Below are positions 23,671 through 52,916 of a DNA stretch of 64,000 bases, piece after piece (within the stretch, counting starts at the first letter, position 1; each line of letters begins with the position of its first letter). The notes under the pieces were generated by a model. That model did not search any database. It was not told the origin of the DNA and worked only from the letters and a program-made list of their open reading frames with translations. Position numbers and translations under genes: made by a program. The stretch comes from Syngnathus acus (lineage: Eukaryota > Chordata > Actinopteri > Syngnathiformes > Syngnathidae): the NCBI RefSeq assembly GCF_901709675.1, contig NC_051104.1, positions 3,765,501-3,829,500 on the forward strand, given 5' to 3'.

Positions 23671-24400
23671 CAGGGGTCCCCAAGCCGCACAGGAAAAAAA
23701 AAAAAAAAAATCTTTTTTATCGACGATCAATTAATTTAGGTCAAGACGCTCGTCCCGGTCACGTGACACGTTTCCCCAGTCGAACCCGCAAAGCTCGCAA
23801 AAATGAGTCAAAACTTTCAAAATAAAATGTAAAAAAATTGACGATTCTCTCCCAATTACATCCGTCGGTTCAGACGCTCGTCTCGATCACGTGACATGTC
23901 ACCTCAGTCGGGCCCGACAGAGGAACAGAAAAGTTTGGGAAGCTTCTTCGGAAAGGGAAAAACGCCCAACGAGGAGACGGAAGAAGAGGCTACGACTTCT
24001 AAGAGAAGCTGCATTTAAAAGAACATTTCTGGAGTCCTACTTATCGCCACAGGTGACTTTGACGCGTCAACCATAGCCGACTTTGCATATGTGGCGACAG
24101 GCTAGCTAACGAGGCTAACGAGTCTTCAAAACTACTTCGGCACATGGAGACCAAGCATCCTGCATTAAAAGACAAACCTTAACCACTTTGGGTGTCATTG
24201 TCTCCGATTACGCCTAGATGGGATCGTTTCTGAGAAGCAAGCTCTGTGCTCATGGTGAGTTTTATTTTTATGCCAATCGTATAATATTCTTTCATCGTAT
24301 TTATATATTTATTATAAATGTATTATTTATATAAAGGCCGGTCTGCGAAAATATTTCTGACACGTAACCAGTCCGCGGCGCATAAACAAAAGTTGGACCA
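23671..24400 (+). mobile_element. Decayed hAT transposon with BED-finger remnant
   Basis: The left end caggggtccccaa is the classic hAT terminal sequence of this type; the right part (ccagtccgcggcgca...agttggacc) resembles the matching 3' end. Inside, broken frames recall a ZBED5-like hAT transposase N-terminus: QSGPTEEQKSLGSFFGKGK near 23908, and a BED finger at 24084-24182 (CICGDRLANEA, LLRHMETKHPALKDKP, then stop). The catalytic part is missing, so it is a deletion derivative. Confidence 0.65.
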
Positions 24401-25172
24401 TTGTGTTAGCCCATATTTACTCAACATTATTGTGTCGTGCTAGATAGCTTGGCAAGAACAGAAACTTAGAAAAAGAAAATCTCCTTATTCATTCTCATCT
24501 TTTTATTCAATCATGCTTCCCTCCGTCCACACTTTAGGAACATTCGAAACAACATTCCCTTTTGTACAGGACATTCTCGAATGATTTGAGACTGACCTTA
24601 ACTTTCAGGCAAAATACTCAAGTTACTCAAACAATATACCAAGAAACATTTGTTGATTCAAAGTGTACAAAATACAGTTCAGTTCATAAAACCAATAAAC
24701 ATCTGATGATTCAAAGGGCACAATACTTTTTAGATTATGTTACGATAAAACATTTATGAATTTATAAAACATGAATGACTATTGTCATTGTACAACTGAT
24801 GTACAATGAAATTAAGATATTCTACCAGTGGGAGGCTTCATACATTTATAAACCCATTTCTTATCACTTCATTTCCGATCATAAAATTATTGTATAAATA
24901 TTTCTTATAACTTCATTTTAGTTTATGAAATTATTGTGAAAACATTTCTTATCACCTCTTTTCAGTTCGTAAAATTATTGTAAAAACATTTCTTATCACC
25001 TCTTAGTTGACCACCTGTCAAGAAATGTGTAAATGTGATTGTGAGTAGAATACTTTTGTTGATTTTATGTGTGGTTATAATTTTATGCAAATGCACCTGA
25101 ATCAATGAGATGTACGGATCCCTAGATTTTTTGAACCCGGCATCCTCTGTTTTTCTAGTTACTTTCTTATCT
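24401..25172. other. AT-rich spacer, 3' side of zinc-finger gene C
   Basis: No gene seen. A 45-50 base motif (cataaaattattgt...atttcttat) repeats about three times at 24870-25000. This should contain the minus-strand gene's 3' UTR. Confidence 0.4.
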
Positions 25173-27086
25173 CTATCTATGGGATCTTGATTGTCTTTTT
25201 AAGTTTCCCTTCTTTAAGAATCTTTGGCCACGAACTGAGCAGGCAACATATTTCTCACCAGTGTGAGTTCTTGTGTGTTTGTTTAAGCCTGCCTTCTGTG
25301 AGAATGTTTGGCCACAAACTGAACAGGAAAAAGGTTTCTCACCAGTGTGGGTTCTTGTGTGTGTTTTTAAGCTTCCCTTCTGAGTGAATCTTTGGCTACA
25401 AAGTGAGCAGGAAAAAGGTTTCTCACCAGTGTGGATTCTTGTGTGTCTTTTTAAGTTTCTTTTCTCTGAGAATCTTTGGCCGCAAACTGAGCAGGAAAAA
25501 GGTTGCTCACCAGTGTGGGTTCTTGCGTGTGATTTTAAGGTTCTCTTCTCGAAGAATCTTTGTCCACAAACTGAACAGGCAAATGGTTTCACACCAGTGT
25601 GGGTTCTTGTGTGCGTCTTTAAGCCTCCCAACCGAGAGAATCCTTGGCCACAAACTGAACAGATAAAAGGTTTCTCACCAGTGTGGGTTATTGTGTGTGT
25701 TTTTAAGTTTCCCTTCTCAAAGAATCTTTGGCCACAAACTGAGCATGAAAATGTTTTCTCTCCTGTGTGTATTCTCATGTGTCGTTTTAAACTACTCTGA
25801 CAAGCAAGCATTTTCCAACACTGAGAACATTTCCAGTGTTTGTTTTCAGAGTGACATGTAATATCACCGCCAGACTGATCATCATCATTTCCATGAGACG
25901 ACGTGTCCTCACTATCTGATGAAGCCAAGATGCTGACTGCTTGTGATCCTTCACAGTGGCTTTCAACACCTTCTGTTCTTATATGACAACATGAGCTGCT
26001 GCTTGAAGGCTCCGCGACTTTGCTCGCCTCACTTGACCCTCCATCTTTATGCTTCAAAAAGAAAGCAGTTAATGGCAATGTGTGGATTTCCTCCTCTTTT
26101 TTGATGAAAGCAAACTTCTGCTGCTTTTGCTCATTCAACTGGGGGAACTCTTTGTCCACCTCTTCTTCTTTAATGTGACGCTGCTTTGGCTCCTGCTGCT
26201 CAGGATGAATAGCTCCACTGATGTCTGCAAGACACAACATACAAACACGCACAACATTAAGATTTATGTTTAGATATTTGGAGTACCAAATGAGTTAACT
26301 TTCCTACTTTACTGTTTGACATTAGCAAATTCACTAACTGATGGCCATTTTTATGAGGATATCTGTTTGTTTGAAGAAAGATTTTGCACCGAAAAACTTT
26401 ATTTGCCTCACTTGGACCATCATCTATACTCTTCAAAGGGAACTTGGTGATATCCTTCTCCTGCTCCTCCTTTTTGATGTTATGGGGCTCTTCTTCCTCC
26501 TCTCTGATACAAGGATCCTCCTCCACTTTTATGCTGTAATGATACTTCTGCTCCTTTTGTTCATTGAAGTAGCGCACCTCTTTGTCCACCTCTTCCTCTT
26601 TAATGTGGAGGCGCTCTGCAAGACAAGTCCAGAGTATTATAATTTATATTTAGAAAGTTATTCGGGGTGCCAAATGAGTCAGATGACTACTTTACTGTTT
26701 GACAAACCGTATTTCACTGAGCTGCGAATGTTTGCACATGTAGCGAATGTTGTTTTTTCTTTATTTATTTACATCAATTTACGTTTGAATTAAGGTAGGA
26801 TTTCTGTGGCTAGTGGTATTTTCTTTCATGAACGATAGGGGTACCAACAATTTTGTTCGTGTGTATATACACTAAAGGTAAGACAGCCAGTCGAAATATA
26901 TATACACAGTACTGTTTAAATTAGAAAGTATTTCTTAGAGTGAAAGTACGAAGTGATCAAACCTGCTCTGTGAAGAACACCTCTTGGCTGCATCCTGCTA
27001 ATGGCGTCCAGTAGTTGACGTTGTCGCTCGTTGTTCTGTTTTACTGCACAAAGTTCCTCCTCGTACTTGGGTGTCTTTTTGATCAT
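25173..27086 (-). CDS. C2H2 zinc-finger protein C (7 fingers plus 1 degenerate)
   Basis: Same family as the plus-strand arrays, convergent with them. Exons on the minus strand: 26963-27086 (starts [20 protein letters not shown]; an in-frame Met lies at 27146), 26412-26615 (acidic, phase 1 to 1, donor gtgagg), 25173-26224 (acidic stretch, then fingers). Total 459 residues. Fingers run from [19 protein letters not shown] to [19 protein letters not shown]. The eighth, [23 protein letters not shown], has Arg for the second Cys and Gln for the first His, so it cannot bind zinc normally. The first exon faces the rexo2-like gene 560 bases away. Confidence 0.82.
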
Positions 27087-27649
27087 ATTTTCACACACAA
27101 AAACATTATGCTTACACTGATCTTTGCTGATCGACGTGTTGATCAAAACCGGGTTATTCTATTACCAGCTAACAAGACGAGATAAGCTACATTTAGCTAA
27201 GCTAGGTCAAGAAGCTCCAAAATACAGCAAAATGACTTTACTCGGACACGAATATTTAACATGATGCTTTTGTCTAGAAAAGTGGGGATGGTCCTGTTTT
27301 AGGCTCGAGTATCTTTGAGACAAATTTACGGCAACTGGACTTGAACAAACTTGAAGGTAAGATGCTGGAAATCTACGGCAACACGACTTGAACAACTTTC
27401 AGAAATATCCGTCGCAGAAACTGTGACGTCATTCCGGGAACGTCAAATCTAGGCGACAAGCTGAAAAAAAAAAAAAAGCACATAAGCGTTCCTAACGTCA
27501 TTTTACGGTGCCCACCGACTTGAAAGTTTTCCCCCCAATACATTTTCTGCGTATTCGTTAAAGTGTAGAATATTACACTTCTCCTGCTTGATCACTTACA
27601 ATTACCACGTGTTCATCTAGGATTTCCACTTCGTTGGCTGTTGAAGAAC
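27087..27649. promoter_or_regulatory. Divergent promoter region between zinc-finger C and the rexo2-like gene
   Basis: About 560 bases separate the two start codons, which face away from each other, so one region likely serves both. It is less AT-rich near 27420-27470, with an A-run at 27460. No specific factor site is claimed. Confidence 0.5.
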
Positions 27650-29324
27650 ATGAACGCCACTTTGTCTCAAAAGATAGTGTGGGTGGATCTTGAGGCAAGT
27701 CAAAACAATGTTTTCAGTGTGTTGGTCATTGTGTGTCGATTGAAACCACAGGCAGAGGAGGTGTCAAAAATATTCGTGTTCGTTACTAAAGTACTATAAT
27801 ATAATACTTGAGTACTCTACTTAAGGATGATGCGGACAATAACGGACTTGGATTTGATTCTACCTGTGGCTACAATCATATAATAATAAAATAAGCCATT
27901 TTAAATTTAAAACGTTTTGATGTTTTAAGGTAACAAATAAAAATAAATGAATGTGAGCCTTTGGAATGCTCTTTTGACAAATGAGGATGAACTGATGAGA
28001 ACAGAAGTACCCAGGCCATGTACAAACGATGGAGAATGGACCGGTTAAAGTTGGTAAAGTGCTTACCTCTGTTAATACACACATGCTTTTTTATTTTTAT
28101 TTTACAGATGACAGGCTTGGACATAGAAAATGACACAATATTGGAAATGGCTTGCATGATCACAGACTCCAATTTGAACGTTTTGGCTGAAGTAATCCAT
28201 TTCTTTTCTTATTATTGTATTATTATTTTGATTGGTATAATTGTCTTCCAATCTTAACTCAGATGTCTTGTCAGGGACCTAATTTGATAATAAACCAGTC
28301 CAATGAACAACTGGAATCCATGTCAGAGTGGTGCAAGGAGCATCATGGCAAGGTATGATTTTGGTATATTTCACTTTAGGTGGCACGGCAAAGCCAATTT
28401 GTTTTTGTTGTTGATGACAACTTAAAATATAACGTTTTTTACCATGGCTAATTAATGTGTGCAGTCGCTACTCAGGCCAAAAATACAAAGATAATATAAT
28501 TAATGTTCAAACTGCTAAAAGTTGATTTTACAACCCAAAAAGAGTCAGTGAGAGAGTGATGGAGTGACAGAGTGACAGACAAATTGATACTTTTTCAGTC
28601 TGGTCTGACAGAGGCAGTACGACGCAGTCAAACCACCCTGGGACAAGCAGAGGATGAATTTCTGTCATTTGTTAGACAACACACGCCAGCTGGACAATGT
28701 CCTCTAGCTGGTAAGTTGCTTTTAGCTACAGAGTTTTATTATAAACTATCCTCTTGTAAAAATGCTTCATTATTCTTTTTTGTGTAGGAAATTCTGTGCA
28801 TGGAGATAAAAGGTTCCTAGAAAAATATATGCCTCAGTTCATGAATCACCTCCACTACAGAATAATTGACGTCAGCACCATTAAGGAGCTTTGCAGGTCA
28901 GATGTTCCTGTTAATAAGTATGCACTGTTAGAATGCCCAGAATTGTTATTGAATAAATATGTATTTTAATTTTTTCTTATAATTTAGGAGGTGGTTTCCA
29001 GTGGAATATAAGATGGCGCCACCTAAGAAAGCAACCCACAGGTAGACATTTAGGGGTGATATGTTTGTTTGTAATGTCATTCTTGGTAGTTTTGGAATAA
29101 AGACGTGTTTGGAGAGACTGCTGTGACAGGGTAAAAAAAAAAAGGTACAACGTTATTAAACAAAGGAAAGGACAAATGAAGTTTCGGCACATGACTTGTA
29201 AGGATCATTCAATAATCAGAAACATTGTTTTTTCTCTTGCAGAGCCTTGGAAGACATCAGGGAGAGCATAATAGAGCTGCAGTACTACAGAGCCAGCATC
29301 TTCAAAGCCGCCATTGAGAAATAG
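27650..29324 (+). CDS. rexo2: REXO2-type oligoribonuclease (DEDDh 3'-5' exonuclease)
   Basis: Degrades very short RNAs to mononucleotides; in vertebrates REXO2 acts in mitochondria and cytosol. Seven exons, 187 residues: 27650-27694, 28108-28191, 28275-28352, 28599-28710, 28788-28896, 28988-29041, 29243-29324. The first catalytic motif is VWVDLEMTG, split by intron 1. Also seen: [32 protein letters not shown]-type exonuclease helix, HYRIIDVST, and the final HRALEDI. Intron 1 uses a GC donor (gcaagt). The N-terminus is only MNATLSQK before the catalytic core, and the reading frame upstream reaches a stop at 27566 without a Met, so no mitochondrial leader is visible. The C-terminus is also shorter than human REXO2 (237 residues as I recall). 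It could be a paralog, or an upstream leader exon may have been missed. Confidence 0.85.
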
Positions 29325-31147
29325 CTCAAGATTGTTTAAATCTGTAGCAGTATCACTAATTTGGCAACATTCAAGATCTATTGTAGGCAATGAATCTTTT
29401 CAAATGGCGTGTAACTAAACTGAGGAATTCCATCTGGTGTGACAACCATGTTGAAATACAAAGCAGCACTAATTTTAAGAAAAATCTATTATTTTTCTCA
29501 AATTATCGGTCTCAATAACCTGTTGTCTGTTCACTCACTCGGTCGTAAACGGGAAATTCGTGAAGGGGAAGTTACGTCACTGACTCGTAAAGTCCCGCCT
29601 CCATCTAACGCTCGCTGCTGATTGGTCGTTCGCGAAGATTCACGAGTGAGTGACAGACAGAATTGGTGCTATCCCAGCCGACACGTTTTATTTTGTATTT
29701 GTTGGTTTGTAGTTGATGGTGTGTTTTTTTTATCCCGAATGTGTTTTTGTTTGATTTAAAGGTTGGGGGAAAAAAAAAACGTTATGCCGACATTTGTTAT
29801 TTTGGGGGACACTTTCGTTATTCTAGGTTCCTTCATTCTGCATATTTTGCACGTGTAAGGTTCTGTGACATTTGCAAACTGTCACCACTAGAGAAGCTGT
29901 TGATTCAGTGTTTGTGAGTTGACGATCTGTCAACTAAGGAAAGTTGAGCTTTAATGAATATAAGAATTGGTGCAGTTATTTTTTCCCTAGATGATGATGT
30001 TTTTCTTATATCTCTGCTGAGGAAATATCAAATTATAAAAATACAAATTATAACTTAAACAATAACTGGCAATCACGAATTTATGTATAAAAACTATTAA
30101 GATTTTTTTTTTTTAAACGATTAAGAAGTTCTTGAATGAGTATGCGCCCTGGTGACAAAACAGCGAGCCTCAGCGTCTGTCAACATATTTGGGCGTTACA
30201 ATATGTTGTAACTGAATGACTTGTTTCATGACTTGCACAACTGAAGTAAAGATTCGCCTTTTTTCCTCGTGGATTTTACTTTAGTGTTGTAGAACGGGCG
30301 ACCCTCTAAAGAAAAACGAGCGTCCCAGGGCACCGCCCATGACATATGAGCCTTCCCTTCGCTGCTGCACTGCGACGTGAGTTACAGGCAAAATCAACAT
30401 TAATGCTCAATAAAGTGCTTTTTTTTTTTTCCGCCGCAAGAATAACAGTCCGTATTTTACCGTACCATATTGCTATTAAAGTTGTTTGCGTGTAGCATGT
30501 TACTTGCAAAGCGTAATCGCGGCTGTCGAGAAAGGGTTCATTCTAATTAGCGAGTTATTTAGCTCACTTCCATATTTTTTTTTTCCTTACTAAAACTGGA
30601 ACTTAGGTGAATATTGCTTCTTAAGTCACAGAGTTGGACTTTTGACCTCAGCCCGTGTTTTGAACATCGGCCAGTGTTCATTTTATAACTTTAAAGTAGG
30701 CTGCAGCACTACTTTTTTTTTCCTACCGGACTTCAACGATTTAATCACTCGTTTAAAGTGTCACATGATGTCCGAATTCAAGTCATATCGATCTCAATAA
30801 CGGTCGTAGTATTAACTATTTTCATGCCCGTTACCTTTATATGGCTTGACTGGAATGCGGTTAAGCGTGTTATCCGCTGCAGGCGAATAATACTGGCATG
30901 ACATGAAAAATGAATTTACTCCAACCAAGTTGTCATGAAATGAAAAATGACTTTACTCCAACCATTGCATGAATAGCGTACAATACACCAAGGCATTTAA
31001 AATGACCAAAATTAACAAGCCAGATAAACTGATAACTGTACCTAACCATGCAACACCAATTTGCACTTTGTTGCTATCTTCAACTCATTTTATTGTGTTC
31101 TCATCCCTGTTTGTATCTCTCAGGTGTTGTGTATGTGAATCCATACG
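29325..31147 (+). other. Spacer and 5' region of the copine-like gene
   Basis: Holds the dispersed repeat at 29626-29811. A probable noncoding first exon ends at 30376 (donor gtgagt) and joins an acceptor at 31123 (tctctcag), 24 bases before the copine ATG. No other coding signal. Confidence 0.5.
29626..29811 (+). repeat. Dispersed repeat, copy 1 of a ~187-bp family
   Basis: Matches 56575-56760 almost end to end: tcgttcg, aagattcacgagtgagtgac, cagccgacac, ggtttgtagttgatggtg, an A-run, then gttatgccgacatttgtt and ttttgggggaca. A weaker third copy is near 16350-16420. No ORF; class unknown. Confidence 0.7.
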
Positions 31148-34776
<3,629 letters not shown>

Positions 34777-36606
34777 AATTGTAAGCGTACATAACAAATG
34801 AAGCAAAATCATCCCACTGTGATCTAGCTCCCTATTTAACCACTATTTGTTTTATGTAAAAAAAAAAAAAACATTTCCTGTCTTTATCATGTTAAGTGCC
34901 AATTGATATTTTGTAAATGAACAAAATGTCATAATAGCCACGTGCCTATAGGAATGTTTACAAACCCACTTGAAAATATGTACCTCCTATATTTTGTAAA
35001 ATTTGGGTTATTCCAGTATTGTCTTCTATACAGATACATTTTTTAAATACTCCGTACGTAATTAATTATAGGGATTTTTTTTTTTCATGTTGACAATGAA
35101 CATTGCTAGTCAGAAGTAACCTAATACTTAATATGGTGATTATAACTTCAAGAAGATAATCATTATGGGCAGAGTACACCAAAGGCTTTGTCAAGAGAAC
35201 AAAACGTTTAAACAACTTTGTTTCTGCTCTGATAATTAACCACAATAGCTTACCTCTCCAAACAAATATGGCATGATTGGTTGGCGGGGTTCCTCGCAAA
35301 TTAGGCCGACCTCAACATTATTCAGATGAGAGAGATATTTGGAAGTTGACATTCCTCATATCATAATGCTCATACTTTGTGAATATTACTATAACATACA
35401 TTTAATTTGGAATTTATTTTGGAATTTTATTGTCTTATATCAGAGAATTGTATTTATTATATTAATTTGTTTTGTCTATTGAAGTATACATACTGTATGC
35501 AGCACGACATTAAAAAAAATACTGGAACAACATACTATGATGCCTTTTTGAAACCACAAATACGGAATTGGATTCCAATCTGATCTTACCCTACTAAATC
35601 AACATGCATTTGTGTTTTTCTCATGCAAGGTGAGGTGCCAAACCTTGCTAATGCCATTCCTTTGTACCCCGTGTAGTATATTAATGTTATCATTAAACAA
35701 AATGATGTGCCCCGCAACATTTAGCTGCAGGACTCGCAGTATGGTAGTCAGCCATTGCAACAATAAAGAAACGCTAAGTAGGGTCTACTATTTTGCCCCA
35801 GATCTAGCGCCCTCTATCAACGTAAATGAGAACTACATTCATGGGCGCTATACTGTACTGTACTTCCGGTACAGAATTTACATTCCACAATATTTGTTTA
35901 GTGACAAAAATACAATACACATTATGATGATTATTGTTATTATTATTACTATTATGATGATGATGATGATTTTTATTATTTCTTTCCCTTTTGTCTCAAC
36001 AAAGGGGCGTGGTCGAGTCACCATACAAACGGTGAGGTTGTAACAGGGTGACGCTGTAAAGCTTCAACAAATCTTAACCACGCCTAAAAAACTATCGAAA
36101 CATTCATTATTGGTCTTTAAAGACGTGTGTCACTTTTCTAACGGTAAGTATCATTTTAAATGATCTTCAAAGCGCGATCGTAATTCGTTGTGTTGTAAGT
36201 GGCTAGCTTGGCTTACTGCGGTTTGTTTAAGCGTAACAAAGTGGTTGTAACATGTTTTAAATAAATATTCGTAAGGCTTTGCCGTAACATGCCTACCACA
36301 GAAAAGCGAAACAGCATTGTGTGGCGTTTTAATCGCTAAAGTATGTTATGTAACCTGAAGACTGCGATGTTGCAACTACGTTGAGTCAATCGAATTTCCG
36401 CACCTATATATCATTTGTCGTACTAACAACCTCCCCTACGCCCCCAATAGTTTTCCGCAAGTAACCACCTAGAAAAACGAATCTGTATTAATCCATTAAT
36501 GTTGCACACAACGTGCACATTTTTTGCACACATTTATTGAAAATAAAAATATTATTACGATACTTTTCATGCAGCTCTTTGACTCCACACTGGTAACAAA
36601 TCAGAC
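34777..36606 (+). other. Spacer between copines, with cpne3 5' noncoding exon
   Basis: AT-rich 3' flank of the first copine, then a TTA/ATG microsatellite at 35935-35970. A likely noncoding cpne3 exon ends at 36143 (ttctaacg followed by gtaagt) and joins an acceptor just before the ATG at 36607. No other gene seen. Confidence 0.5.
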
Positions 36607-40954
<4,348 letters not shown>

Positions 40955-41905
40955 TGTTGCTGTGCAAATCGATCGGATCCATCACGATCACACAGTACCT
41001 TTTTTTTTCAAACTTTTTTTTAGATTTTTTTTAACCTTCTCCTAAAACAAATTATTGTCCAATCATACTCTATGAAGCATATTGTAAAAAAAACAACAAA
41101 AAAACAACTTTATAAACAAACATTTTCAGGTAGCTCACAAAAACCTGGACCATTGCTGAGCAATTTAATAGGCACTCCAATTATCTGTATTCAACATTTC
41201 GTTTACGTTATACTCATATGTACACTGCTGCTTTGTAATCTGTAGTATAGGCTCTTAGAAAAACGTTTTATCGCACCAGTCTTGAACTCGTGCCATGAAG
41301 AGTTAGTAGTGATTAAATAATTTTACGTCTATCCTGTCAGTAGTACAAGCAAGTTTGCGGACTCAAGTTTACGTAATGAAATAGCTAATTACAATGCTGA
41401 TTTTTGCACAAGGATTAGGGTTGCTTTTACATTGTCATTTTATTTCCTGAAATGCCAAAACCCTGCATTACCATATAGTATGCTATATTTTTTAAGGGCA
41501 CTTATTTGTACAAATGCCATCATTTAATTACTTTCTCGTTGTATCTTCCAGTTACTTAAAGCAGAATAGCTTGACTGATTAAAATAACCTAGAGTAGTAA
41601 TGCCACAAAACTAGCACCCTTTTGCTAACACAAATATGCACCAGTGTTAATATACAGTCGACATGTTTATCGCAAATAAAAAGAGACAATGCGATTCTAC
41701 ACTTTTTAATGTTTCATAGTCATCAATGTGTGTAATGATGTAAAATATCAATACTTTATCCAGGCATGATTTTATTTACCATAGAAAAATAGGCTATTCT
41801 TATTGTTATCCATAACTTTACATTGTGAAGCTTATTAGAGTTTTCATGATTTGCCTTTCTAGACTTATTGGCGAGTCCACCATCGAATCTCCTGACTAAT
41901 AGGGA
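40955..41905. other. Convergent 3' ends of cpne3 and idi1
   Basis: AATAAA at 41675-41680 (+) fits the cpne3 3' end. TTTATT about 41771 is an AATAAA on the minus strand, fitting idi1. So the two transcripts probably end within 100 bases of each other. No coding signal. Confidence 0.5.
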
Positions 41906-51561
<9,656 letters not shown>

Positions 51562-52916
51562 AGTCTGGTGAAATGCTAACGAGCACAAATTTCTGGAAAG
51601 GTTATCAATATCACCAACCTTTTTTGTGACTAGTGTTTACGTGTATTCACATCACTGCTGTTAAGTTACTGCTGAATGGTTGCATGAAGAGAATTCCAGC
51701 TGTTTCTATTTCATGTTGAAGACAATATACAGTATATTGAAGAAGTGTTTGTATTGTGTTGTTGCCTGATTTAATTTTTTTGTTTGGAAGAACATTCATT
51801 GTGATCTTTTTTTTTTTAATCCTTTTTGGTCAAGGTGGAGTTCTGCCTCACAATAAATCCAAATTATTTGCTTCCTTTAGCTTCACCATTCCAAAAAAAC
51901 ATGGTCCATCGTGCTTTTTACCTAACACTGACAGTTGAAACTTGAGTTGCCTTGTTCCATGTTTACAGTGGAACTTTTTCCCTGTCAAAGTTTTCTTTTT
52001 CCAGCCTTTCGAAAAATGTCTTGTAATGTAGCAGCACAATCGTTCATGTGAAGAATTTGTAAATGAATAGTGCTAGTTTAGGAGTTGCTATGTCCAAATA
52101 GTCACCTTGTAATTCTGCAGTAAAATGCACCATCACCAGCTTGTTGCCAATTCAATTCTCTTTTCTTAATTTGCTGTCATGTTACATATTCAAGTGTACT
52201 TGTTGGTTACTGCTCACATTTCACTATGTGTCAATGTGACGTTTACAATGTTTTCCAAGATCCTTGTGTGACCTCTTGCATCTTTGTATACTAACATCCA
52301 TTTTGTTCTTTTACTGTACCAAAACGTGAACATAAATCGAGGTACATGGAGAACTGTGTGTGTGTTTTTTTTCCTCATCCATGCATCTTAAAAACAAAGT
52401 TTCACGTCTTTGTAATGTCTTTTAACAATCACTACATTGAATTAAAAATATAGTGATGGATCTTTTGATCTCATTGAAAGAGCAATGGAAGGCTCCATGA
52501 TGATATTCAAGGTTTGATTTTAAGTGAATGACCAGCCGCCACTGGAGCAAATTGTCAATTTGATGTTTATTGTGAAGCACACAACCTTAGGGGAGAAGGG
52601 CGCCTTACCCCAACTTCTTTCTCCACCTCCAGGCTAATTTGGAGGCTGGTGAGACCCGCCACCAAGCCTAAACCATTTTTTAGCGTGAGGATTTCCCTCG
52701 GGATGCAAGAGGATGCAGGCCTCTTTAATATGTCTTCCTGAGGTTCAATGTGGAAGACATTTTTTAATCCCAACTATATATATTTAAATAAATAAATAAA
52801 TAAACACATACATACATACATACATACATACCAGTGACGTGCGGTGAGGTTCATGATAGTGATGTGCATTCCAGTTCTTTTAAGTGATTTTCTTCTTATC
52901 ATTTATGATTCAATAA
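51562..52916 (+). other. wdr37 3' UTR and flank
   Basis: Contains AATAAA at 51852-51857 and AT-rich sequence typical of a long 3' UTR. A short AAAT/CATA microsatellite is at 52783-52831. No coding signal. The satellite begins right after. Confidence 0.5.
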
